Assembly: GCA_021776795.1 (NCBI GenBank)
Contig: JAJFFC010000008.1
Location: forward strand, 378,738-442,737
DNA length: 64,000 bases
Reading direction: 5' to 3'
Source of the DNA: Planctomycetota bacterium
Lineage (GTDB): Bacteria > Planctomycetota > UBA1135
Shown here: positions 1 through 7,732 of the stretch, piece by piece
Layout: each line of letters opens with the position of its first letter
How positions within the stretch are numbered: position 1 is the stretch's first letter
Made by a program: the position numbers and the translations under genes
Notes under the pieces: model-generated
Seen by the model: the letters and a program-made list of their open reading frames with translations, nothing else
Database searches by the model: none
What the model was told of the DNA's origin: nothing

Positions 1-1359
1 GACGATCTTGAAGTAACCCTCTTCATCCATGATGGCGAGGTCACCGGTGTAGAGCCAACCATTGCGAAGCGTGTTTGCCGTTTCCTGCTCACGGTTGAGG
101 TAACCCTTCATGACTTGCGGGCCGCGCACGATGAGCTCGCCGGCTTCGCCAACCTTGATCTCTGGCAGACCGCTTTCGGGGTCGACAATGCGTACATCGG
201 TATCTGGCAAGGGCAGACCAATGTGCCCAACCTTGCGCCGGCCCTCGACCGGATTAGCCGTCACCACTGGCGAGGTTTCGGTCAGGCCAAAGCCCTCGAC
301 AATGATCGAGCCGGTGAGTTTCTCAAACTGATTCTGCACGTCTTCCGGCAAGGGAGCAGAACCCGAGAAGCAGCGCTTGACTGAGCGCAGGTCAATATTC
401 TCAACCCCGGGGTATTGGTTAATCGCATTAAACAAGGCGGGCAGTGCTGGGAAAAGTGTGACCTTGTACTTGGCCAACTGCTTGATCATCAACTCGATAT
501 CCCGAGGGTTAGTTTGCAACACCATGCGCGCGCCGACGGCCACCGGCCAGGTCAGGCAAACGGTGAGCCCGAAAATGTGGAAGAAGGGCAATGCCGCCAA
601 CAAGACCTCTTCACCCGGTTCCAGGCCGCGGAACCAAGCCCGCACCTGCTGCACGTTGTAACTCAAATTGCGATGGGTCAACACAGCGCCCTTGGAGACT
701 CCCGTGGTGCCACCGGTGTATTGGATGACCGCAATATCGTCCATGTCGACATCGACAGTCGGTGGCGACGCGGCAGAGGCCTCGAGCAAGCGCCGGAAGA
801 AATGGACCCCGGGCTCTGGGTCAACGCGGGCGAAGGTCGGCGGGTCCATCCGCTTCAACTTCAGCGGAGCAAGGAGGTTTAGCGGGAAGCGCAAGTATTC
901 CGGGACCGAGCAGATGATGTAGTCCCGCACCGGCAACTTATCGCGCAGGAAGCGCACCTTTTGATCCCACAGGAAGTCCATAGTGACCGCGACCTCGACC
1001 TCGGCATCGTTCCACTGATGCTCGATTTCCCGCGGCATATACAGCGGGTTGGTCATGACCGCATGCGCACCCAAGCGCTGGATGGCCAGATAAGCGATCG
1101 CTACTTGCGGGATGTTTGGGCCTTGCACCGCGACGCGGGTGCCTTTGACCACGCCGAGACCAGCCAAAGCTGTGGCAAAGCGGTCGACGGCTTCCTTCAA
1201 CTGACGATAGTTGAAGGTGCGGTTGAGGAAGGTCAACGCAGGGCGGTCAGGGAACTCCCGTGCACTGTTTTCGAGGTAGCCACCAAGGGGCATATCCGCG
1301 AAATCTAGATTGTGTGGGACACCATCCTCGTAAAAACGGAACCAGGGGTGCTCGGACAT
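1..1359 (-). CDS. fadD: Long-chain fatty acid-CoA ligase (AMP-forming), C-terminus outside window
   Basis: Activates fatty acids to acyl-CoA with ATP through an acyl-adenylate, feeding beta-oxidation or lipid synthesis in the cytoplasm. The ORF begins at ATG 1359 (MSEHPWFRFYEDGVP) and runs off the left edge after 453 codons. The P-loop motif of the adenylate-forming superfamily, YTGGTTGVSKGA, lies near residues 210-225, followed by FFHIFGLTV, the GFGLTETSP adenine-binding motif and YTGDL. The C-terminal lid with the catalytic lysine is not in the window. The family is clear; chain-length preference is not. It lies 43 bases downstream of the protease gene on the same strand and could be read from the same transcript. 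Confidence 0.93.
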   Translation of the reverse strand, partial: MSEHPWFRFYEDGVPHNLDFADMPLGGYLENSAREFPDRPALTFLNRTFNYRQLKEAVDRFATALAGLGVVKGTRVAVQGPNIPQVAIAYLAIQRLGAHAVMTNPLYMPREIEHQWNDAEVEVAVTMDFLWDQKVRFLRDKLPVRDYIICSVPEYLRFPLNLLAPLKLKRMDPPTFARVDPEPGVHFFRRLLEASAASPPTVDVDMDDIAVIQYTGGTTGVSKGAVLTHRNLSYNVQQVRAWFRGLEPGEEVLLAALPFFHIFGLTVCLTWPVAVGARMVLQTNPRDIELMIKQLAKYKVTLFPALPALFNAINQYPGVENIDLRSVKRCFSGSAPLPEDVQNQFEKLTGSIIVEGFGLTETSPVVTANPVEGRRKVGHIGLPLPDTDVRIVDPESGLPEIKVGEAGELIVRGPQVMKGYLNREQETANTLRNGWLYTGDLAIMDEEGYFKIV

Positions 1360-1402
1360 GCTTCCAGCATACCGGCACCCCTGGAGGTCAGTGTGGCCCT
1401 TT

Positions 1403-3475
1403 CTAGAGCACCGTGTCGTTGAGCACGTTACTCACCTTGCCGCTCTGCAGCGCTTGCAACCAATAGGCGCGGCCAGACGCACCCGCGGGCACCGAAACCA
1501 GGAAGCTGGTGGCGCCAGCGCCATCGGTTTGCTGCGCGCCTCCAAGAGGAATCGGGTTGGCGATGTTGAGGGTGATGCCCAAGGCGGGAATCGAGTAGCT
1601 ACCAGTGCCGGTAGTCGACACAGCCAACCAAGTCGTGGCACTCGCCGTACCGTTGGTCACAGCCACCGTCGTGGAAGCGCCACTTTGGAAGGTCGGTGCC
1701 GCAATGGTCAGGGTAGTACCGACGCCACCACCATCGTGACCGTAGACGGTCAGGGTGTAGTTTTCCCAGGTACCCGTGGTGCCGGAGTCCTCATCCGAAA
1801 CCTTGATCGTCCAGGTGCCGGCCGAGGACTCGCCCCAGCAGCGCAGGGTGGTCAAGATGTAGTTGTTGAAATCGTTCTGGGAGTCGTTGCGTTTCTTCGT
1901 CAGAATCGAGTTGGTGCCACCAGGTGAGACCAGGGAAACCACGATGTCGCCGATGTAGTTGTGATCGATATTCATCTTCAGCTCCACAGCTTCGATGGTG
2001 ATGTCATCAGGAATCGTGAAGGTGCGGGTCAGGCCGGTGGTGTTGTTATCGGGGATGGCGGTGTTCACCGTCTGCACGCCACTGGTCGAGGACTGCTCTG
2101 CAGGCAGGTTGCTCCAGGTTGCGGCGAGTTGGGTGGCAGCATCGGCGTCAATCGCGCCGAAACCGTAGTTGATGTTGACGTCGTAACCGACACCATTGAC
2201 CAACCAGTTGCTGTTGTTGCCATCGTTCTTGCGTGCGGACTCAATCAAGACCGCTTGCACGTCGCGCCAAGTCAGGGCGGGGTTGGCATCGAGCATCAAG
2301 GCGACCACGCCTGCACCCAGTGGCGAAGCACTCGAGGTACCACCAAAGTTGCTGGTGTAGCCCTGTCCACTGGTGGTGGTGTAAATGCCGCGGTTGTTGC
2401 CATCGGAGTGGGCCACCACGGTCATCGAGCTTCCGTGCTCGTTGTAGTAGGAACGGGTGTCGTTATCGCCAATCGCGCCAATCGCCAAAGTGAAGCGGCT
2501 GGAGGCGTATGGATCGTATTCGACGCGGTCGGCAGTGCCACCGTTACCCGCAGCCCAGGCAAAGACTTCGCCCAAACCACCACGGCCCGTGGCAATCGCG
2601 CTTTCAAAGGCGCTGCGCTCGGAACTCGTCAGGTAGGAAATCGTGCCGTTATCGAAAGGACCCCACGAGTTTGACTTGATGTCGTTGATGTCGTTGCGGT
2701 GACCAAAGGCAGCCACGTTGGTCGAAGAACCCCCGTAGTACAACTTGGCCCAGTTTGAATCGTAGGCGACACCTACGCCACCGCGACCGTTGTTGGCCTC
2801 GGCAGAAGACACGCCTGCACAAGAAGTGCCGTGGCTACTGTTGCCTCCAGACTGACTTGCGGTGCTGTTGTAGTTGTTATCGAGATCAGGGTGCGAAGTT
2901 TCCACACCACCATCGACAATGCCGACGACCACTCCTGTTCCGGTGTAGCCGTTATTCCATGCGCCTTCGGCGTTGACGTCGGCGATGGGGTTCAGCGTGT
3001 TGCGCAGGTGCCACTGATTGCTGAAGTTCGGATCGGTAGGCAAGGCACGCAGCGCCCATGGACGCTCGGCGTCGAGGTAGGCGGCGTCATCGCCGTAAAC
3101 GGCATCGAGAACCGGCAGTAGATCGATCGCGGTCGACACACTCGCGGTGTGGACCAGCGAAAAACCAGGTGCGCCATCCATCAGCTCCACCCAAGACTCG
3201 GTGGTGCCGTTGGCGATGGCAGCCAGGTCGCCGAGGTCGATGGTTTCGACAATGATGGTGTCGGTCAGGATGTAGCCGGAGGTTGGCTCAGGAATCACGC
3301 CTTCCTTCGAGGCGAGGTCATCATTGATGCGCAGAGCCTTAGATTTGGCATTTTCCGGATTCTCGATAGCAAAAAGTGCCATGTCGAAGCCGGTGTCTAC
3401 CCACTGATAGGTGGGCTCCTGAGGAGTCTGGCTCTGGGGAGCCAGCATTAGGGCTAGGGAAAGGGTTAGGATCAT
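1403..3475 (-). CDS. Secreted kexin/furin-like subtilase with P domain
   Basis: An exported serine endopeptidase of the S8 family, about 690 residues. The chosen ATG at 3475 begins directly with a signal peptide (MILTLSLALMLAPQSQ); the same frame is open to 3514 but that adds a non-signal leader. The catalytic triad is visible: Asp188 in VGIVDGGVE, His215 in SSHGTSCAG and Ser381 in GGTSSASPLGAG, with oxyanion Asn310 in AAGNGG. The GTSSASP motif and a following P/homoB-like domain (about residues 465-600, TIPDDITIEAVELKMNIDH to ENYTLTVYGHD) point to the kexin branch. The last 100 residues form a beta-sandwich resembling C-terminal modules of other secreted planctomycete proteins. Substrate unknown. 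Confidence 0.9.
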   Translation of the reverse strand: MILTLSLALMLAPQSQTPQEPTYQWVDTGFDMALFAIENPENAKSKALRINDDLASKEGVIPEPTSGYILTDTIIVETIDLGDLAAIANGTTESWVELMDGAPGFSLVHTASVSTAIDLLPVLDAVYGDDAAYLDAERPWALRALPTDPNFSNQWHLRNTLNPIADVNAEGAWNNGYTGTGVVVGIVDGGVETSHPDLDNNYNSTASQSGGNSSHGTSCAGVSSAEANNGRGGVGVAYDSNWAKLYYGGSSTNVAAFGHRNDINDIKSNSWGPFDNGTISYLTSSERSAFESAIATGRGGLGEVFAWAAGNGGTADRVEYDPYASSRFTLAIGAIGDNDTRSYYNEHGSSMTVVAHSDGNNRGIYTTTSGQGYTSNFGGTSSASPLGAGVVALMLDANPALTWRDVQAVLIESARKNDGNNSNWLVNGVGYDVNINYGFGAIDADAATQLAATWSNLPAEQSSTSGVQTVNTAIPDNNTTGLTRTFTIPDDITIEAVELKMNIDHNYIGDIVVSLVSPGGTNSILTKKRNDSQNDFNNYILTTLRCWGESSAGTWTIKVSDEDSGTTGTWENYTLTVYGHDGGGVGTTLTIAAPTFQSGASTTVAVTNGTASATTWLAVSTTGTGSYSIPALGITLNIANPIPLGGAQQTDGAGATSFLVSVPAGASGRAYWLQALQSGKVSNVLNDTVL

Positions 3476-3567
3476 CTGTGCAACTGAGACGTGAATTAGG
3501 GCACAGAGTTCCACGATTCACCGTTTCCCACGGTGCCCCATCATCTGCGGAAGTCTAAAATGCGAAT

Positions 3568-4095
3568 ATGCACCCTGCCGCGAAATCTGGGGAGGAATTG
3601 GCGAAGGAGCTTCGCTACGAAGCCACGCGCTCCACAGGGCCCGGAGGGCAGCACCGCAATCGTGTCGCAACGGCAATTCGCGTGTATCACCTGCCCTCGG
3701 GGCTGACGGCGATGGGGACGGAACGGCGCTCTCAGCTCGAAAACAAGGTCGAGGCGTTGTTTCGCCTGCGCAGAAAGCTCGCGCTGCAGCTGCGAAGCCC
3801 CGTCGACGACGAACTCCTGGCCGCCCCTACCCTCTACCAGCCTCCTGAGGCCTGGCTGCGGCGTCTGCGCAAAGGGCGGATCAGCGTCAATCCTACCCAT
3901 GAAGACTTCCCCGCGCTGCTGGCGACGGTCCTGGATCGTCTGGCGGCGGACCAGGATGACCTCGAGCGCACAGCTGCGGCCTTTCGCGTCTCCAAGAGCC
4001 AACTGATTAAATTTCTGGGCCTGGAGACCGCTGCCCTCGGCGGGCTGAATGACCGTCGCCAGGAGCGTGGGCAGCGTCCGCTGCGTGGGCACTAG
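3568..4095 (+). CDS. Release-factor-like peptidyl-tRNA hydrolase (GGQ domain)
   Basis: A 175-residue protein carrying the catalytic domain of class I release factors: STGPGGQHRNRVATAIRVY with the GGQ loop at residues 26-28, which hydrolyses the peptidyl-tRNA ester in the ribosome. There is no stop-codon recognition domain, so it resembles the ArfB/C12orf65 type of rescue factor or the stand-alone release-factor-like proteins of planctomycetes. Unlike classic ArfB it has a C-terminal extension (about 85-175) with a helix-turn-helix-like stretch (AAAFRVSKSQLIKFLG), not an obvious lysine-rich tail. Divergent from the protease gene; 92 bases separate the two starts. Rescue activity is inferred, not shown. 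Confidence 0.85.
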   Translation: MHPAAKSGEELAKELRYEATRSTGPGGQHRNRVATAIRVYHLPSGLTAMGTERRSQLENKVEALFRLRRKLALQLRSPVDDELLAAPTLYQPPEAWLRRLRKGRISVNPTHEDFPALLATVLDRLAADQDDLERTAAAFRVSKSQLIKFLGLETAALGGLNDRRQERGQRPLRGH

Positions 4096-4128
4096 ACCCT
4101 GTGAGCAGTTGCCCACCCAACACATTTC

Positions 4129-4503
4129 CTAGAGCGCGGTCCGCGCCAGCCAAACCCCGGCGAAGAACAGGCCGACGCCCAGCACCATATTGGCGAGCAG
4201 GTTGAGCATGGCTTGGCCGAGGTGACCGCTGCGCAAGAAGTCACCGCTCTCAAAGGCCAGGGTGCTGAAGGTGGTGAAGGCACCGAGAAAACCGACCATC
4301 CAGATGGTGGCGGTTTCGGTGGTCACGAGGCTCTTTTCCCGCACTGCCGTGAGGATGAGACCGAAGAAGAAACAACCCAGCACATTGACCGCCAAGGTCC
4401 CCCAAGGGAAGCCCTGGCCACTCCAGCCACGGACCCAGGAGGAGAGTCCGTAGCGAGCCAAAGTTCCGGTGGCTCCGGCGAGGGCAATGAGAAGCAAGTG
4501 CAT
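4129..4503 (-). CDS. crcB: Fluoride ion channel CrcB/FluC
   Basis: A 124-residue four-helix membrane protein that exports fluoride as a dual-topology dimer. Diagnostic segments are GATGTLARYGLSSW near the N-terminus, the central GTLAVNVLGCFFFG with the pore-lining Asn, and GFLGAFTTFSTLAFE, which carries the phenylalanine box and sodium-site threonines. The start was placed at ATG 4503 (MHLLLIALAG); the frame is open further upstream but that would add a polar leader and overlap the divergent DUF420 gene. It is a single-gene full-length copy, so it is probably homodimeric. No fluoride riboswitch consensus was recognised in the 32-base gap upstream. Confidence 0.93.
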   Translation of the reverse strand: MHLLLIALAGATGTLARYGLSSWVRGWSGQGFPWGTLAVNVLGCFFFGLILTAVREKSLVTTETATIWMVGFLGAFTTFSTLAFESGDFLRSGHLGQAMLNLLANMVLGVGLFFAGVWLARTAL

Positions 4504-4535
4504 GGCGCAAGGGTATTCTAGGCACCGAAAGCGCC

Positions 4536-4994
4536 ATGGACGACCCCACTCTCTTTCCACCGCTGAACGCGGCCCTGAATGGCCTTGCTGGCCTCATGCT
4601 GATTCTTGGCATGCTCAAGATCAAAGCCGGCAACGAAGTCGCTCACAAGCGCTTCATGTTTGCGGCACTTGCGTGTTCGGTGGTGTTTTTGAGCTCTTAT
4701 CTCTACTACCACCTGCACTTTGGCATCAGCGTCAAGTACCAAGGCGCGGATTGGGGCCGCCCCCCCTATTTGGCGTTGCTTCTGAGCCACACGGTGCTCG
4801 CGGCACTCGTCCCCTTCTTGGCTTTGCGCACTGCTTACCTTGGAATCCAGGATCGCCGTAGCGCGCACAAAAAATGGGCCAAGTGGACTTTGCCGATTTG
4901 GCTCTATGTGTCGGCCACTGGCGTATTGGTGTACCTCGTGCTCTATGTCTTCACCGACTCCGGCAAACTAGCCTTTGAGGCCCTCGGCACCTGA
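4536..4994 (+). CDS. DUF420 membrane protein, oxidase-assembly type
   Basis: A 152-residue integral membrane protein of the DUF420 family. It has about four helices; conserved-looking histidines occur in AHKRFMF, YYHLHFG and LLLSHTVLAALV, and the C-terminal RRSAHKKWAKWTLPIWLYVSATG is typical of the family. Members (CtaM/YozB) are linked to maturation of heme-copper oxidases. Here it opens a co-directional run whose next genes are a diheme cytochrome c, CtaA and CtaB, which supports a role in cytochrome oxidase assembly. Its stop overlaps the next start by one base (TGATG at 4992-4996). Confidence 0.85.
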   Translation: MDDPTLFPPLNAALNGLAGLMLILGMLKIKAGNEVAHKRFMFAALACSVVFLSSYLYYHLHFGISVKYQGADWGRPPYLALLLSHTVLAALVPFLALRTAYLGIQDRRSAHKKWAKWTLPIWLYVSATGVLVYLVLYVFTDSGKLAFEALGT

Positions 4995-5956
4995 TGGCAA
5001 CGCGGCGTGATCTCATTGCCCTGAGTGTGGTCGCCTTGGCGGCGGCAACTGGCTTGGGCATTAGCTTGACGCGACCCTTTGAAGCTCCGCTGGTTCCTCC
5101 TATTCGCAGCTTCGACACAGAAGCCGAGAGTCAGTTGTGGGACTTGGTCAACGCCGAGTTTGGCCCGGCCGATGCCCCCCTCATTCCCAGCACATTCGCT
5201 GATGTGGTTCGCGGCGATGCCCAACGCGGTCGCGAGTTGTACGAAGTGCAATGCCTGCATTGTCATGGCGCCGATGGCTACGCCGACACCTACACCGCAC
5301 GTTTGCTAACGCCCAAGCCGCGGGACTTCCATTTGGGGGTGGTCAAGTTCACCACGACTGCAAGCGATGCGCCGCCCCGGCAAATAGATTTGGAGCGCAC
5401 TTTGGAGCAAGGCTTAGAGCCCACGGCAATGAGCTCCTTTAGCAACCTGGAGCCTGAAGAGCGCACCGACCTTGCTGCCTACGTCATGAACTTGCTCATT
5501 CGCGGCGCGGTGTTCGAAGATGCTCGTGTGCGCTTGGAGCAACAGCCTCCTGCCGATGCCTTGGCGCAAGCCATCGCCAACGAGACCTCGCGCTGGTCTG
5601 CAGCAGCATCGGCACCGATAGATCCGCCAGCACGACCGCAATTGCAGGCCGCCGACGCCGGTTTGACGTTGTTCCAAAGCAGTAAGGCAGGTTGCTTTGT
5701 ATGCCACGGTAATGACGGCCGCGGCCTGTTTGCCAAAGAGACTCCCGCCCTTTCCTTGTTGGACATCTGGGGCGAGGTGAGCACGCCACGCGACTTGCGC
5801 GAAGGACCCTTGCTAGGTGGAGAAGGTGCCACCGATTTGTATTGGCGCATCTCCTCCGGCATCAAAGGCTCACCAATGCCGCCGATGGAGGACCTATTAA
5901 GCCCGGAGGAAATCTGGAGCTTGGTCAGTTTGGTGCAATCGTGGAGGACGGAATGA
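4994..5956 (+). CDS. Exported diheme cytochrome c
   Basis: A 320-residue protein with an N-terminal signal/anchor (residues 6-25) and two cytochrome c domains. The heme motifs are CLHCH at residues 87-91 and CFVCH at 234-238; MPPMEDLLSPEEIWSL near the C-terminus supplies a likely axial Met. It should act in the periplasm as an electron carrier, plausibly delivering electrons to a terminal oxidase because it sits between a DUF420 assembly protein and the heme A genes. The stop overlaps the CtaA start in ATGA (5953-5956). Electron partners cannot be read from the sequence. Confidence 0.9.
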   Translation: MATRRDLIALSVVALAAATGLGISLTRPFEAPLVPPIRSFDTEAESQLWDLVNAEFGPADAPLIPSTFADVVRGDAQRGRELYEVQCLHCHGADGYADTYTARLLTPKPRDFHLGVVKFTTTASDAPPRQIDLERTLEQGLEPTAMSSFSNLEPEERTDLAAYVMNLLIRGAVFEDARVRLEQQPPADALAQAIANETSRWSAAASAPIDPPARPQLQAADAGLTLFQSSKAGCFVCHGNDGRGLFAKETPALSLLDIWGEVSTPRDLREGPLLGGEGATDLYWRISSGIKGSPMPPMEDLLSPEEIWSLVSLVQSWRTE

Positions 5957-6873
5957 AGGCTTGGTTCACCATTCACCGTCTAGCTTGGCTGGGATTGGTC
6001 TTCACCATTGGCTTGACCATCGGCATTGGCGGCACCATCACCAGCACCGAAGTCGGCATGGCTTACCCGACGTGGCCGAACATCAACGGAAGCTCGCTGT
6101 TCAATATTTTCTACGGCAAGCTTTCGGATGCCTTTGGCATCGGCTCAGTGGTCGAGCATACCCACCGCCAAGCCGCAAGCCTGACCGGCTTGATCATGTT
6201 GGTGTTAGCCATCATGACTTGGGTCAAGAAGGATACGCCCAAACGCATGCGCAACCTCGCCACGGTGAGCTTGGGGGTGGTAATTTTCCAAGGCTTGCTC
6301 GGCGCCAATCGTGTGCTGGCCAATGATTATCTAGTTGCCATCTTCCATGCCGTCGGGGCACAGCTTGTCGTCGCCCTACTGGTTCTGATGGTCAAGGAGA
6401 GTGCCACTAGCTGGGAGCGTCCGGCGCAGCCATTCGCGGCCCACCGCGTCGATCGACTACGCCTCTGGACCACCACCACCATGGTGCTCCTGTTCCTGAA
6501 CCTCTTCGCTGCAGCAAGTCTACGCCAAAAACAAGGAGCGTTTACGGGGCACCTAATATTGGCCATCACCACCGCCTGTGTGTTGTTGTTTGTGATTCAG
6601 CAGGTGCTGACCAAATTCCGCGGACATGTGCAGCTGCAGCGATTGGCCAGGACCACCGCTCATGTACTCGGCACCCAACTCGCGCTCGGTGTGGCCGCGT
6701 GGGCGTTCTTGCTCGGACCGCTGATTGGCAGCTTCCCCGACGAGGACACGCGCTTCCTATTCCAATCGATCTTGGCCACTGCCCATCTGTTGTGCGGTGT
6801 TTTGGTCCTCGCCTTTGTCACGGCGATTTGGCAGGAAGCCAAGCATAAGCTTAAGCCTGAGGTTTCTGCTTGA
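5953..6873 (+). CDS. ctaA: Heme A synthase CtaA/Cox15
   Basis: Converts heme O to heme A by oxidising the C8 methyl group; needed for aa3-type oxidases. The product is about 306 residues with eight predicted helices. Seen are GGTITSTEVGMAYPTWPN after helix 1, the EHTHRQAASLTG heme-ligand segment, IFHAVGAQ, and the second-half histidines in FTGHLILA and ATAHLLCG. ATG 5953 was chosen because it overlaps the cytochrome c stop (ATGA) and gives the normal N-terminus; an in-frame ATG at 5842 would add 37 non-family residues. It ends in a TTGA overlap with CtaB. Confidence 0.92.
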   Translation: MKAWFTIHRLAWLGLVFTIGLTIGIGGTITSTEVGMAYPTWPNINGSSLFNIFYGKLSDAFGIGSVVEHTHRQAASLTGLIMLVLAIMTWVKKDTPKRMRNLATVSLGVVIFQGLLGANRVLANDYLVAIFHAVGAQLVVALLVLMVKESATSWERPAQPFAAHRVDRLRLWTTTTMVLLFLNLFAAASLRQKQGAFTGHLILAITTACVLLFVIQQVLTKFRGHVQLQRLARTTAHVLGTQLALGVAAWAFLLGPLIGSFPDEDTRFLFQSILATAHLLCGVLVLAFVTAIWQEAKHKLKPEVSA

Positions 6874-7730
6874 AAGGCCATCCCCGCGACTGGGTGGCTC
6901 TGGCCAAAGCGCGCATCCAACTCCTGTCCACAACCGCAGCCTTGATTTGTCAGTGGGTTGCTGCTGGCGGTAGATGGGATTGGCTCGAAGCATTGCACCT
7001 CACCATCGGCTTGATCTTGGTCAGTTCTGCCTGCGCCGCAATCAACCAGATTCTCGAGGTAGAAATCGACAAGCGCATGCCGCGCACTTGCAACCGCCCC
7101 TTACCGACTGGGCGCATCAGCATGAAAGATGCGAAGGTCTTTTCCTTCGTCACCGCAGCGCTCGGCACTTTCTGGCTGGCGTTTTTCTTAAACCCGCTGA
7201 CGGCATGGCTTGGCCTGGTCATGTTGGTGCTGTATGACTTCATTTATACGCCGCTGAAGCGCATCACCCCGATGAACACGCTCATCGGCGCGGTTCCTGG
7301 CGCGATGCCCTTGTTGATTGGCTATGCCGCGGCAGGTTATGGCCTCGATATTCTGGCCGGCACCCTGTTTTTGATTTTGTTCTTGTGGCAACTGCCGCAC
7401 TTCTTCGCCATTGCTTGGCTCTACCGCGAAGACTATCGCTTAGGTGGCTTGATCATGCTGCCTGGGGTCGATGCCACGGGCGCTGCTGCTGCGCGCCAAT
7501 CGGTGCATTACGCGATTGCCTTAGTCCCAGTGAGCATGGTGCCGACCGTACTCGACATTGCCGGGCGAATTTACTTCTACGGCGCCTTCAGTATGTCGCT
7601 GATTTTCTTGGTGTCAGTGCTGTTCTTCAGCTTCCGTCGCCATCAGTTTCATGCGCGCGCAGTATTCTGGATCAGCATCATTTACCTCCCCTTGCTGTTT
7701 GTTCTGTTAGTGGTCGATAGTCGACTGTAG
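6870..7730 (+). CDS. ctaB: Protoheme IX farnesyltransferase CtaB/Cox10
   Basis: Makes heme O by adding a farnesyl group to protoheme; a UbiA-superfamily membrane prenyltransferase of 286 residues. It starts at TTG 6870, inside the CtaA stop (TTGA), so it is probably translationally coupled. The first prenyl-diphosphate motif reads NQILEVEIDKRMPRTCNRPL: the first Asp of the usual NxxxDxxxD is Glu here, while the second Asp and the RT..RP tail are kept. The family signature YTPLKRITPMNTLIGAVPGA and the ensuing helices are normal. With CtaA it provides heme A for an aa3-type oxidase whose structural subunits are not in this window. Confidence 0.93.
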   Translation: MKGHPRDWVALAKARIQLLSTTAALICQWVAAGGRWDWLEALHLTIGLILVSSACAAINQILEVEIDKRMPRTCNRPLPTGRISMKDAKVFSFVTAALGTFWLAFFLNPLTAWLGLVMLVLYDFIYTPLKRITPMNTLIGAVPGAMPLLIGYAAAGYGLDILAGTLFLILFLWQLPHFFAIAWLYREDYRLGGLIMLPGVDATGAAAARQSVHYAIALVPVSMVPTVLDIAGRIYFYGAFSMSLIFLVSVLFFSFRRHQFHARAVFWISIIYLPLLFVLLVVDSRL

Positions 7731-7732
7731 CC

